A stretch of 64,000 nucleotides of DNA, taken from the NCBI RefSeq assembly GCF_030814695.1, contig NZ_JAUSVL010000001.1, positions 2,640,227 through 2,704,226 on the forward strand, read 5' to 3'. Positions 27,283 through 36,620 of this stretch are shown here, piece after piece. The position numbers were made by a program, and so were the translations under genes. Every line of letters begins with the position of its first letter. The stretch's first letter is position 1. The notes under the pieces were generated by a model that saw only the letters and a list, made by a program, of their open reading frames with translations, searched no databases and had not been told where the DNA came from. This stretch comes from Oligosphaera ethanolica (lineage in GTDB: Bacteria; Verrucomicrobiota; Lentisphaeria; Oligosphaerales; Oligosphaeraceae).

Positions 27283-27487
27283 TCTCAGTCCCGAAGCAGT
27301 GGGGCAACGGCTGCGCCAGGTCGAGCAGCTGCGACGCCTGTGCCTGTCGCTGGCCGCTGCCGGCGTAAGTCGCGAGCTGGCGCAAAAATACCCGGAGAAC
27401 CAGGTCCTGCAGCGAACCGCCCGGGCACTGGGCAACAATGCCGCGGCAAAGACGCCTAGCCGACAGGACGGCGAGGCGCAGGAGTAA
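27272..27487 (+). CDS. Small helical partner of the nucleotidyltransferase
   Basis: 71 residues, starting inside the 3' end of the nucleotidyltransferase gene (ATG at 27272, 11-bp overlap). The sequence MKLDLSPEAVGQRLRQVEQLRRLCLSLAAAG is predicted helical and is not assigned to a family. The overlap and the presence of a decayed copy of the same junction at 29374-29421 argue that the two genes form a unit. Confidence 0.6.
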   Translation: MKLDLSPEAVGQRLRQVEQLRRLCLSLAAAGVSRELAQKYPENQVLQRTARALGNNAAAKTPSRQDGEAQE

Positions 27488-27499
27488 AGGGGAACTGGC

Positions 27500-28498
27500 A
27501 TGAGCAAGGATCAACCCTTGTTGAATGACAGGCGACTACTGGTGGCGTCAGGTGACGACGCGGCCATGCAGCACCTGTCGTGGCCGAAGATGGTCCGCGC
27601 GAACGATGGCGCGCTGATACTGGCGTACAGCGCGGGCATCGGCCACAACAAAGGCGCGTCGGGGCTGGCGTGGTCGGTGTCGCGTGATGGCGGGCTGAGT
27701 TTTTCGCCGCCGGCGCTGCTCTGCTATTTTCCGCGCGACGACGCACGCTATCACGACGTGGGCAATATGGCCATGGGCATCGGCGCCGATGGCGCGGTAA
27801 TTCTCCTGGCAATGGCCTACCAGGGCGAGGTGGCCAGCACGGTCTTGGGCTGGCGCTCCGCGGACTGCGGTCGGAGTTGGCAGCGCTGCGACACGTCGGC
27901 GCTCGCCGAGAACCGCACGGGGTCGGTATTCGGCCATATCTTCGCAGTGCCCGGGCGGGGCTTGGCGGTCAGCGGGCATTTTCGCTCACCGCATACGCCC
28001 GGGATATGGCTGGCCTACTCGATGGACGACGGGCATAGCTGGGGGCCGCCGCAGACCGTGACGACCGAGCTCTTCTTCGAGCCGGTCTTTGTCCACGCCG
28101 GTGGTCGGCTGATCGGGCTGGTGCGGGAGAATAAAGCCTGCGCGTACCATCAGTTCGTCAGCGACGACGGCGGCATGACCTGGCAGTTCACCGCACGAGC
28201 GCTGCAGGGCGATGCCCACGCGGTGCATCCGAGCCCATTTCTGGCGGAAGACCCCGCACAGCCCGGACGCCTGTTGGCGCTGGTCTCGGAACGCGCTCCG
28301 GCGCAGCGTATCAGTCTGTGGACGGCAGCAAGCGACTGCTTGCAGTGGCAGCGGCTCGGCTTGGTGGTCGCGGGCGATGGCGACTGGACCTACCCGTGGC
28401 TGACGCCCATCGGCGACAAGCAGTGGTTCCTGGCCTATTATCAGGGCGAGGGCGCCAAAACCGCACTGTATGGCGGCACTATCACTGTGCCGCGCTGA
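27500..28498 (+). CDS. Sialidase-like BNR/Asp-box repeat protein
   Basis: 332 residues, no signal peptide. At least four Asp-boxes can be read: SRDGGLSF, SADCGRSW, SMDDGHSW and SDDGGMTW, spaced as in a six-bladed sialidase beta-propeller. WPKMVRANDGALILAYSAG matches the exo-alpha-sialidase superfamily start. True sialidases carry an arginine triad and a Tyr-Glu pair; only some candidates (for example GLVREN) are obvious, so it may hydrolyse another sugar. AAGGGGAA precedes the ATG, 12 bp after the previous gene. It is bounded by the two related nucleotidyltransferase-module segments. Confidence 0.8.
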   Translation: MSKDQPLLNDRRLLVASGDDAAMQHLSWPKMVRANDGALILAYSAGIGHNKGASGLAWSVSRDGGLSFSPPALLCYFPRDDARYHDVGNMAMGIGADGAVILLAMAYQGEVASTVLGWRSADCGRSWQRCDTSALAENRTGSVFGHIFAVPGRGLAVSGHFRSPHTPGIWLAYSMDDGHSWGPPQTVTTELFFEPVFVHAGGRLIGLVRENKACAYHQFVSDDGGMTWQFTARALQGDAHAVHPSPFLAEDPAQPGRLLALVSERAPAQRISLWTAASDCLQWQRLGLVVAGDGDWTYPWLTPIGDKQWFLAYYQGEGAKTALYGGTITVPR

Positions 28499-28535
28499 TG
28501 CCTTTTGGATGACTGTGAAGTAATGGAGTGTATGG

Positions 28536-29219
28536 ATGAGTACGAGCCTGTCCGAGTGGTTGGATGAGTATGTCGGCTGTGTACGGCGCTGTTTTGGTGA
28601 TCGCGTGCTGTTCGTGGGCCTACAGGGCAGCCATGGCCGTGGTGAAGCCGGAAAAGACAGCGATATCGACTTGGTGCTGATTCTGGATCACGCCAGTGCT
28701 GACGATCTGTGCGCCTACGACGCGGCGATTAGCGATCTGCCCCAACGCGAGAAAATCTGCGGATTCATTTCCGGTCGGGACGAACTGCGCTGTTGGAGCA
28801 AGGCCGATCTCTTTCAGTTCTACCACGACACCACGCCACTGCTGGGCGACCTGGCGCCCTTGCTGCCGGCTATTTCCGCGGAGGATGTCCGCCAGGCTAT
28901 TGTGTTCGGCGCCTGCACGATCTATCATCTCTGCGGGCATAACATCGTTCACGAGAAATCACCGGATATTCTGCAGGGCCTGTACAAATCGGCGGTGTTT
29001 GTGATGCAAGCGCTTCATTTTCAACGTACGGGTCGTTATCTCAATGCGCACCGGGAGCTGCTGCTGGCGCTGCCGGCTGACGAACGGATGCTGCTCACGA
29101 CCTACTTGCAGGGCAAAAGCGCTGACAACGCAGCAGCGATCTTCAGTGAGGATTTTGCGACCTTGTCGTCAGCGCTCTTTGCGTGGTCCGGGCAGGTCAT
29201 TCGCGGATACGGTTCTTAG
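28536..29219 (+). CDS. Nucleotidyltransferase domain protein (aminoglycoside adenylyltransferase-like fold)
   Basis: 227 residues. The N-terminal nucleotidyltransferase motif is GLQGSHGRGEAGKDSDIDLVLIL (Gly-Ser at 31-32, Asp43 and Asp45). The C-terminal part is helical (HRELLLALPADERMLLTTYLQG), an arrangement seen in KNTase/ANT-like and HEPN-linked proteins. It is different from the nucleotidyltransferase at 26818. GGAG lies upstream of the ATG. Target unknown; a resistance role is not implied by the sequence alone. Confidence 0.75.
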   Translation: MSTSLSEWLDEYVGCVRRCFGDRVLFVGLQGSHGRGEAGKDSDIDLVLILDHASADDLCAYDAAISDLPQREKICGFISGRDELRCWSKADLFQFYHDTTPLLGDLAPLLPAISAEDVRQAIVFGACTIYHLCGHNIVHEKSPDILQGLYKSAVFVMQALHFQRTGRYLNAHRELLLALPADERMLLTTYLQGKSADNAAAIFSEDFATLSSALFAWSGQVIRGYGS

Positions 29220-29253
29220 GCAGGCATGCTCGAGGTACCATGTTCGCAGAAAG

Positions 29254-29384
29254 ATATGACCTGGGGCGGACGAATGATCGAGGTGGTGTCGGTGGCCGGG
29301 ATGATGCTTCTGAAGTCGTTTCGCCGTAGTGGCAAGGACCTCGATGACATTGAGCACCTTCAGAGCCTCGGCGATGAAACTTGA
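29254..29384 (+). pseudogene. Decayed 3' copy of the 26818 nucleotidyltransferase gene
   Basis: Bases 29282-29360 repeat 27180-27258 almost perfectly, and similarity continues to both sides, through the GATGAAACTTGA end of the gene. The 5' two-thirds of the gene is missing, so it cannot encode a working enzyme. Confidence 0.85.
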
Positions 29385-29421
29385 TCTGAGCCCGCAAGCC
29401 GTGGATCGGCGGCTGCGGTAA
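29374..29421 (+). pseudogene. Decayed copy of the small partner gene
   Basis: The frame MKLDLSPQAVDRRLR matches the start of the 27272 gene, then meets TAA where the intact gene has a glutamine codon. Similarity continues beyond the stop (ATCGAGCAGCTG). Confidence 0.75.
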
Positions 29422-29473
29422 ATCGAGCAGCTGTGGCGCTACTGCCAGGGTGACAGCTGGGTTGACACCGTAT

Positions 29474-31000
29474 TCATTGCGTCTCAGCAGTCGGCGTGGC
29501 GTAACCGGATTGGACCGCGCTTTCCATCTGCTCGACTTCGTCGTCGCTGAGCATAGCGAAGAGGGAGGACCGCTTTCTTGCCGAGACCCTGCCGTTGTTC
29601 TGCAGGCACAAGCGGACAAAGAGGTCGATCATCTGGTCTGGTAGATCCGCAATGTCCTGGATCGCAGATTTGGTCCGGTCGTAGTTTTCGAGAAAGCTGA
29701 GCTCTTCGACCAGTTCAATGCCGACGCTTCGCTCGGCAAAGCGGAAGAGGGCCTCAGCCTGTGGCGTCATGTCCATGTAGGCATAGCTAGTGAGGACATC
29801 GTTTGTCACCGTCATTCTGCCCTGGCCATCCAACGTGTACTCGACAAGCGCCAGCAAAGGCTTTGAGAACGCCTCCAGTGACGCATCGTACGCCGCGCGG
29901 TCTTTGAGCATCGCTGCTGACACGGGAAGGACGATGCCAGCGGGGCTGAATCCACAACGAGCTAAGATATTGTGGATGAGGAAGCGGTGGATTCGGCCAT
30001 TGCCATCCTCGAACGGGTGAATGAAGACGAGCCCATAGGCCACTGCTGCCGCATGGACTATTGGTGAAACACCGCCGTCTTCCATGGTCTTGTGGGCGTC
30101 AATCAGCCCGGCCATCAATTGCGGCACGGTCTCGGGGGTTGGGCATGCGTAATGCACTCGTTCCCGTTGCCAGGAAACGGTTTCACCCACGTAGTTTTGA
30201 CTCGACCGGTAATCACTGTCACGGAAGCGTGGGTCGACAATCCGGTTCTGCAAGTCGACAAGTCTTTCCTTAACGCAGAAGTCCTCCTGTTCCGCCAACT
30301 GGAGGAGCGCGATGAAGCGCTCAGAGCGGGAAGAAGAGGGTGATATATGCTCAATCGCGAAGGACGACTTGGTTTCTTTCGTGTACAGATAACTCATCGC
30401 TCGCCGGAGCATCTCCGGCGAGTATCGCCCCATGACTTCCCGGCAGCGTTCTGCCAGGTTTGTTTCCTCGAATGCGCACAGCACGTTGGTTCGGCGAACC
30501 GTAGGGCAAAAGTTGCGATTGCCGAGGAGGTTGTTGTTCACGCGTTGACGCCGTACCTGAATCGCAGGCGCTAGGGTATAGTACTGGTCAGGTTCGAGGA
30601 GATCGATGTAGTTGCCCCGCTGCAAATCTGGCAGAGGAAGCCGGTTTCCCGACAGAAATTCGTACAGAAACCACACCCGGCGAGCGTACTTGCCCAGCGA
30701 CTTTGACATGATATAGGAGACGATGTCCGCAGTAGCGGCAAGGGAAAACACTCCAGCCAGGATTCCCAGATTGACGCCGTCATACTTCAACGCAAACTCC
30801 AAATGGTCCCCAACTGAATCGCCGGGCCAATAGGAGGCGGGAAAGATATCAGCGACACTCGCACTCGTCTTCTCAGTTCGGTGCGTGCCGGAGCTGGCTA
30901 CATAGGAGATATGCCAATTGGGTATGACCTCAAGGCCATACCGTTTGACTAATTCGCTATATCCGGCGGCTCGTATGGATGGCTGATCTGTGCTTGTCAT
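29474..31000 (-). CDS. Fic family protein (putative AMPylase)
   Basis: 508 residues. The Fic catalytic motif HPFEDGNGR lies at about residues 327-335 with the preceding helix AAAVAYGLVFI. Upstream, SSFAIEH resembles the inhibitory-helix motif (S/T)xxxE(G/N) of class II Fic enzymes, so it may be auto-inhibited. Fic proteins usually transfer AMP to hydroxyl side chains. The N-terminal 130 residues and the C-terminal 170 residues are not assigned. The start ATG at 31000 is chosen over a TTG three codons upstream; the Shine-Dalgarno is weak. It is the only minus-strand gene in this accessory stretch. Confidence 0.88.
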   Translation of the reverse strand: MTSTDQPSIRAAGYSELVKRYGLEVIPNWHISYVASSGTHRTEKTSASVADIFPASYWPGDSVGDHLEFALKYDGVNLGILAGVFSLAATADIVSYIMSKSLGKYARRVWFLYEFLSGNRLPLPDLQRGNYIDLLEPDQYYTLAPAIQVRRQRVNNNLLGNRNFCPTVRRTNVLCAFEETNLAERCREVMGRYSPEMLRRAMSYLYTKETKSSFAIEHISPSSSRSERFIALLQLAEQEDFCVKERLVDLQNRIVDPRFRDSDYRSSQNYVGETVSWQRERVHYACPTPETVPQLMAGLIDAHKTMEDGGVSPIVHAAAVAYGLVFIHPFEDGNGRIHRFLIHNILARCGFSPAGIVLPVSAAMLKDRAAYDASLEAFSKPLLALVEYTLDGQGRMTVTNDVLTSYAYMDMTPQAEALFRFAERSVGIELVEELSFLENYDRTKSAIQDIADLPDQMIDLFVRLCLQNNGRVSARKRSSLFAMLSDDEVEQMESAVQSGYATPTAETQ

Positions 31001-31097
31001 GTCATGCAAATTTCTCTGAGAAAGTTTATGGCGTTGTGAATATAGTTATTAATGCCGTGTCCTCAAGAAAAACATTTACACATATGGGCGAATTGAG

Positions 31098-32147
31098 GTA
31101 ATCGGTCAGTGTACACCCCGGCGCTTCGCTGGGACAATTTGCAGGAAACCCACGGCCCGCCGCCGCCCAGCCATCCGACCTTGATTTCCGCCGACCTTTG
31201 CGGCAGCGTGTTTCATAGGAGTGATTGATGTTGGATGCACGATATGCCTCTCTCCGGTGCGGTGAGTCTGGACGTGCCTAGCCAATGTGGCGCCCTCCGG
31301 GCGCAATTCCAAGTTGCTGTCACACCCCGGGTTGCGGCGCCCTCCGGGCGCCTCACCCGGGGCTATGCATGGTACGGCCCTCCGGGCCGAACTTGGCCGA
31401 TCTGGCATTTTATTGCCGCGAAGCGGCAGAAGCGCTGAAAGCGCGAAACATACCAGCCCAGGGCAAGCACGCTGAAAGCGTGCGCCGCCCTGGGTGCAAC
31501 GGCGACTATATTCGTGTTCCTCGGCCTCTTTGGCCCCAGTCGGCGAAGCTGACTGGGGCCAAAGGGGCAATGGAACTCACTTGCATATCCGGGGGTGACG
31601 TCGGTGGCATGCCTAGCATCCGTTATCAATCGCTGACCGATTTCCGCCGACCTTTGCGGCAGCGTGTTTCATAGGAGTGACCACCCCGGCGCTTCGCTGG
31701 GGCAATTTGCAGGAAACCCACGGCCCGCCGCCGCCCAGCCATTCGACCTTGATTTCCGCCGACCTTTGCGGCAGCGTGTTTCATAGGAGCCATTGATATT
31801 GGATGCCCGACATGCCCTTCACCGGCGCGGTGGGACGAGACGTGCCAGGCCAATGTGGCGCCCTCCAGGCGCAATTCTAACTTGTTATCATACCCCGGGT
31901 TGCGGCGCCCTCCGGGCGCCTCACCCGGGGCTATGCATGGTACGGCCCTCCGGGCCGAACTTGGCCGATGTGACGCCGTGATTTGTCCGATCCGAGCCGA
32001 AAGCCACCATCATTCAATGGTTATGTTTTTGCGCCGTAGGCGCTTAACTATGCTTAACCCCAGGCTTTAGCCTGGGGACGCAGCCTGCCAACAGACAGTG
32101 CCTCGTAGAGGCACTACAGTTTTGATTATCAATCGCTGATCGATTAC
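31098..32147. mobile_element. Composite hairpin element with terminal inverted repeats
   Basis: Starts GTAATCGGTCAG (31098-31109) and ends CTGATCGATTAC (one mismatch to the inverse of the start). Inside are two copies of the GTTTCATAGGAG module (to ~31226 and ~31640-31790) and two chains of triloop hairpins (31225-31620, 31795-32147), among them GCGCCC-TCC-GGGCGC, GGCCC-TCC-GGGCC, GCCGC-GAA-GCGGC, GTGCCTC-GTA-GAGGCAC. No protein is supported. The flanks (GAATTGAG and CTCCATGG) are not a direct repeat. Bases 32148-32335 hold nothing recognised. Confidence 0.75.
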
Positions 32148-32335
32148 CTCCATGGCTAATCCTGGGGGCTGAATGTGGTAACGAGGAGTGTATGCCGTGA
32201 TATATTTCCTGTCAAGATGATCGCGTAAGGTGTTGCCAAATTACGGTTTTACTGGCGAGGGCATTGGCAATATCATGCTGAAATTCCGGCCACCGCTGAC
32301 AACGACAGATAACGACGGAAAGGACCACCACACCG

Positions 32336-33583
32336 ATGGCCACACGACCGATGACCATACGCCAGCGCCTCGTTGATTTCCTGGGCTTACGTCGGAGCAT
32401 GGTCGGCCTTTTGGGCATGGTCGTGCTGCTGGGTATGGGCGAGAAGATGGCGGAGCGTTTTCTGCCGCTCTATCTGATCGCACTGGGCAGCAGCACGCTG
32501 TGGCCGGGCTTTCTCAATGCGCTGGACAACCTGCTGTCGGCGCTGTATTCCTTCCCTGGCGGCTGGCTGGCCGACCGCCTAGGCGTGAAACGGTCGCTCC
32601 TGCTATTCAACGTCCTGGCGATGTCGGGCTTCGTGGTGGTCATTGCCATACCACGCTGGGAGGCGGTGATTGCCGGGTCGTTTCTGTTTTTGTCCTGGAC
32701 GGCGATATCGCTGCCGGCAACCATGAGCCTGGTAGCGACGTCGCTGCCCAAGGAAAAACGGGTGATGGGCGTGTCGGTGCATTCGTTGGTGCGCCGCATT
32801 CCAATGGCCCTGGGACCAGTGTGCGGCGGGATTTTCATTGACCAGTGGGGACCCGTGACGGGCGTCCGCGTGGCCTTCGTGGCCGCGCTGCTCATGGCCA
32901 TGGTGGCGTTGGTCGCCCAGCAGAAACTCATCGTCGACGATCAACCAGCCTCAAGTGAGCCTGCTGGTGGCGGCTTTTGGGCAATGTTGCGCGCCATGCG
33001 GCCGGAGCTGAAGACCCTGCTGGTGGCGGACATCCTGGTGCGTTTCTGCGAGCACATCCCCTACGCCTATGTGGTATTGTGGGCAATGACCGAGGTCAGC
33101 GGCTACGACACGGCGCGAGTGTCGGGAACGCAATTCGGCATTCTGACCACGGTCGAGATGGCGACAGCCATTCTCTGCTACCTGCCGGTGGCGTGGTTGG
33201 CGGATCGCGGCGGCAAAAAGCGCTACGTGCTGATCACTTTCGTCAATTTCACCCTGTTTCCAGTTGCGCTGTACTTCAGCCGGTCGTTCTGGCCACTGAT
33301 GCTGGCCTTTGTTGTTCGCGGACTGAAGGAATTCGGCGAGCCCACCCGCAAAGCGCTTATCCTTGAGCTGGCGCCTGAAGGCCGAAAGGCCGCCGCCTTC
33401 GGCACCTACTACCTCTGCCGAGACAGCATGGTGGCGCTGGGCGCTTTCACCGGCGCGTACCTCTGGCGGTTGGGACCCGAGGTCAATCTCTTCACGGCGG
33501 CGGCCTGCGGCGTCGCCGGTACGGCCTGGTTCGCCTGGCGCGGCCGTGACTTGCACATCCCGCCGGCACTATCTGACGCATGA
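32336..33583 (+). CDS. Major facilitator superfamily transporter
   Basis: 415 residues with about twelve hydrophobic segments. The first cytoplasmic loop carries SFPGGWLADRLGVKRSL, matching the MFS G-x-x-x-D-R-x-G-(K/R)-(K/R) motif, and the seventh-eighth loop repeats it as LPVAWLADRGGKKRY. An inner-membrane exporter or importer; substrate unknown. AAGGACC lies upstream of the ATG; ATG 32351 is an alternative. Its last ~54 bp are repeated 110 bp further on. Confidence 0.88.
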   Translation: MATRPMTIRQRLVDFLGLRRSMVGLLGMVVLLGMGEKMAERFLPLYLIALGSSTLWPGFLNALDNLLSALYSFPGGWLADRLGVKRSLLLFNVLAMSGFVVVIAIPRWEAVIAGSFLFLSWTAISLPATMSLVATSLPKEKRVMGVSVHSLVRRIPMALGPVCGGIFIDQWGPVTGVRVAFVAALLMAMVALVAQQKLIVDDQPASSEPAGGGFWAMLRAMRPELKTLLVADILVRFCEHIPYAYVVLWAMTEVSGYDTARVSGTQFGILTTVEMATAILCYLPVAWLADRGGKKRYVLITFVNFTLFPVALYFSRSFWPLMLAFVVRGLKEFGEPTRKALILELAPEGRKAAAFGTYYLCRDSMVALGAFTGAYLWRLGPEVNLFTAAACGVAGTAWFAWRGRDLHIPPALSDA

Positions 33584-33665
33584 CGCGGCGCCGGCTTTGT
33601 CTAATCACAGTGGCCTGCGGCGTCGCCGGTACGGCCTGGTTCGCTTGGCGCGGCCGGGACTTGCA
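33502..33665. repeat. 54-bp direct repeat of the MFS gene 3' end
   Basis: 33502-33555 (inside the transporter gene) and 33612-33665 (after it) are the same but for two bases. The downstream copy has no start and is a tandem-duplication relic. Confidence 0.9.
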
Positions 33666-34047
33666 TGGGCAATCCCTCGCTTAGTGAAGTCTTGGGGGGG
33701 GGCAAGTCTGAGTCTTTGCGTGCATCAGAATGCACAGCAAAGTACGCGGAAATCACCGTGCCCAATCTTCTGAAATCGCACCAATACACAAAATGCTGTC
33801 ATTCTGCAATTTTTTGCGTGAAAAAAACGTGTTTTGTAGCTATCTTTCACGCAGTTTTCAGAAATCAGCCCACCCGACCGATAAAGGGGGATCCCCCATC
33901 CAATGGACGCGCGCGCGCATTAGCGACGGAAAAGGGTGATGTGGCAGGAGGGCATCAAGCACCGTTGTCGGGTCGTGAGATTGAAGGCTTCTTCAGCCAG
34001 CCTGGCCATGTGTAGCGAGTGGCCATCTGCGGCACGCAGCCTCTTCA
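33666..34047. other. Intergenic stretch without a recognised feature
   Basis: About 380 bp between the transporter and the repeat block. It includes a run of eight G near 33697, the palindrome GGGGGATCCCCC, an imperfect hairpin around GCGTGAAAAAAACGTG, and CGCGCGCGCG. No supported gene, RNA or family repeat is seen. Confidence 0.5.
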
Positions 34048-36125
34048 GTAATCGGTCAGTGTACACCCCGGCGCTTCGCTGGGACAATTTGCAGGAAACC
34101 CACGGCCCGCCGCCGCCCAGCCATTCGATCTTGATTTCCGCCGACCTTTGCGGCAGCGTGTTTCATAGGAGTAACCACCCCGGTGGGGAAAACACCGGGG
34201 ACAATTTGCAGGAAACCCACGGCCCGCCGCCGCCCAGCCATCCGACCTTGATTTCCGCCGACTTGTGCGGCAGTGTGTTTCATAGGAGTAACCACCCCGG
34301 TGGGGAAAACACCGGGGACAATTTGCAGGAAACCCACGGCCCGCCGCCGCCCAGTCATTACACATAGGTTGCTAACCAGGCAGCGGATTTCATAGGAGCA
34401 ATGCTCTTCACATAGCATGCGGCAATCGCCGGCGATGAGTTGATTGGTAACCATGCACAAGATCATTCGCCGAGGTTTTGAGCACCGAAGGTGCGCCCTA
34501 AGATAGCCCAGGGCAAGCGCCCGCAGGGCGCGTCGCCCTGGGTAAGGTGCCCCATCCCAAAAGAGCCCTGAAGGGGCGGCCTAAAAGACCTGCGACGAAG
34601 GGTCACAGCGCAAAATTGCCGCAGCAATTAATGAGTTCCATTGCCTCTTTGGCTCCAGTCAGCTTCGCCGACTGAAGCCAAAGAGGCTGAGGAACACGGA
34701 CCAATATGGCGCGCTACCCAGGGCGGCGCGCGCCTTCGGCGCCGCTTGCCCTGGGCTATCTTAGGCCGCGCTTTCAGCGCTTCTGCCGCTTCGCGGCGGA
34801 AATGCACGACGAGAAAAGGCTGCTTGGTTGAAACAACAAGTGCCATGAATACCGTTAAATGAAGAGCATCGGTTTCATATGAGTCATTGATATTGGATGC
34901 CCGACATGCCCTTCACCGGCGCGGTGGGAGCAGACGTGCCCGGTAAATGTGGCGCCCTCCAGGCGCAATTCCAAGTTGCTGTCACACCCCGGGTTGCGGC
35001 GCCCTCCGGGCGCCTCACCCGGGGCTATGCATGGTACGGCCCTCCGGGCCGAACTTGGCCGATCTGGCATTTTATTGCCGCGAAGCGGCAGCAGCGCTGA
35101 AAGCGCGAAACATACCAGCCCAGGGCGGCGCACGCTGAAAGCGTGCGCCGCCCTGGGTGCAACGGCGACTATATTCGTGTTCCTCGGCCTCTTTGGCCCC
35201 AGTCGGCGAAGCTGACTGGGGCCAAAGGGGCAATGGAACTCACTTGCATACCCGGGGGTGACGTCGGTGGCATGCCTAGCATCCGTTATCAATCGCTGAC
35301 CGATTTCCGCCGACCTTTGCGGCAGCGTGTTTCATAGGAGTGACCACCCCGGCGCTTCGCTGGGGCAATTTGCAGGAAACCCACGGCCCGCCGCCGCCCA
35401 GCCATTCGACCTTGATTTCCGCCGACCTTTGCGGCAGCGTGTTTCATAGGAGTAACCACCCCGGTGGGGAAAACACCGGGGACAATTTGCAGGAAACCCA
35501 CGGCCCGCCGCCGCCCAGTCATTACACATAGGTTGCTAACCAGGCAGCGGATTTCATAGGAGCAATGCTCTTCACATAGCATGCGGCAATCGCCGGCGAT
35601 GAGTTGATTGGTAACCATGCACAAGATCATTCGCCGAGGTTTTGAGCACCTTCAGCGCTTCTGCCGCTTCGCGGCGGAAATGCACGACGAGAAAAGGCTG
35701 CTTGGTTGAAACAACAAGTGCCATGAATACCGTTAAATGAAGAGCATCGGTTTCATATGAGTCATTGATATTGGATGCCCGACATGCCCTTCACCGGCGC
35801 GGTGGGAGCAGACGTGCCCGGTAAATGTGGCGCCCTCCAGGCGCAATTCTATGTTGTTATCCTACCCCCGGGTTGCGGCGCCCTCCGGGCGCCTCACCCG
35901 GAGTTATGCATGGTACGGCCCTCCGGGCCGAACTTGGCCGATCTGGCATTTTATTGCCGCGAAGCGGCAGCAGCGCTGAAAGCGCGCAACATAACAGCCC
36001 AGGGCAAGCACGCTGAAAGCGCGCGCCGCCCTGGGTTCAACGGCGACTATGTTCGTGTTCCTACGTGGCGGTGGTTGTACTCCTTGCACCAGCAATCGAG
36101 TTCAACGGCGACTATGTTCGTGTTC
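34048..36125. mobile_element. Nested/duplicated hairpin-element block
   Basis: Begins with the terminal repeat GTAATCGGTCAG (34048). Three GTTTCATAGGAG modules follow at ~117-bp spacing, then a ~120-bp spacer ending GTTTTGAGCACC (34366-34488), an inverted hairpin chain (34489-34860) and a direct chain (34880-35280). Two modules (35298-35516), the same spacer (35516-35651), a shortened inverted chain and another direct chain (35770-36060) close the block. The second set equals the first with about 280 bp removed after the spacer. No right-hand CTGACCGATTAC is found; the block ends at a 30-bp direct repeat (36035-36064 and 36100-36129) that contains the ybaK stop. No gene is supported. Confidence 0.75.
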
Positions 36126-36620
36126 CTACTCGCAGATAGCGACTTCGACGGGAGTTGGTTTGAGGACGGTAACGAGGTCGGCCGGGGCCATATCGAGGAT
36201 GAAGCCGCGGTGACCGCCGTTGATGTAGATGCGCGGCAGGTCGAGGATGGTCTTTTCGACATAGATTGGCATGGCCTTGCGGGTCCCGAAGGGCGATGTG
36301 CCGCCGACGCGGTAGCCGGAATTGCGTTCGGCCTGGGCGGGATCGCAAGGCGCGACGGTTTTGACGCCGAGGATGCGGGCGAGATTCTTGGTTGACACGC
36401 TGCGGTCGCCATGCATGAGCACCACCAGGGGCTTTTTGGCGTCGGTTTCGAAGATGAGTGTCTTGACGACGGCATGCTCATCCAGGTTGAGTTCCTTGGC
36501 CAGGTGGCTGGTGCCGCCCTTTTCGACGAAGTCGTAAAAGAGTTCCTGGTAGGGCACCTTGAGGCTGTTGAGCAGGCGGGTGGCGGGGGTGACGGGGCTT
36601 TTGTCTTTGGCGTTGCTCAT
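36126..36620 (-). CDS. ybaK: Cys-tRNA(Pro)/Cys-tRNA(Cys) deacylase YbaK
   Basis: 164 residues, normal for YbaK/EbsC. TPATRLLNSLKVPYQ at the start, then VVKTLIFETDAKKPLVVLMHGDRSVSTKNLA, GYRVGGTSPFGTRKAMPIYVEKTI and INGGHRGFILDMAPADLV match the family; the lysine in VVKTLIF and the GGTSPFG loop form the editing pocket. It removes cysteine mischarged on tRNA(Pro). AAAGGA precedes the ATG, which overlaps the stop of the upstream dus gene (ATGA). The TAG stop lies inside a repeated 30-bp sequence. Confidence 0.93.
   Translation of the reverse strand: MSNAKDKSPVTPATRLLNSLKVPYQELFYDFVEKGGTSHLAKELNLDEHAVVKTLIFETDAKKPLVVLMHGDRSVSTKNLARILGVKTVAPCDPAQAERNSGYRVGGTSPFGTRKAMPIYVEKTILDLPRIYINGGHRGFILDMAPADLVTVLKPTPVEVAICE

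Noticed and set aside
31225..31620. Hairpin chain as ordinary rho-independent terminators
   Set aside because: Stems are not followed by T runs, they occur in series, and several lie far from gene ends or upstream of genes.
34056..34466. Open frame of 136 codons with a 39-residue repeated peptide (RRRAVGFLQIVP...)
   Set aside because: It is created by tandem 117-bp DNA repeats (117 is divisible by three). The same DNA is found at many places in both strands and frames with different ends, and has no Shine-Dalgarno.
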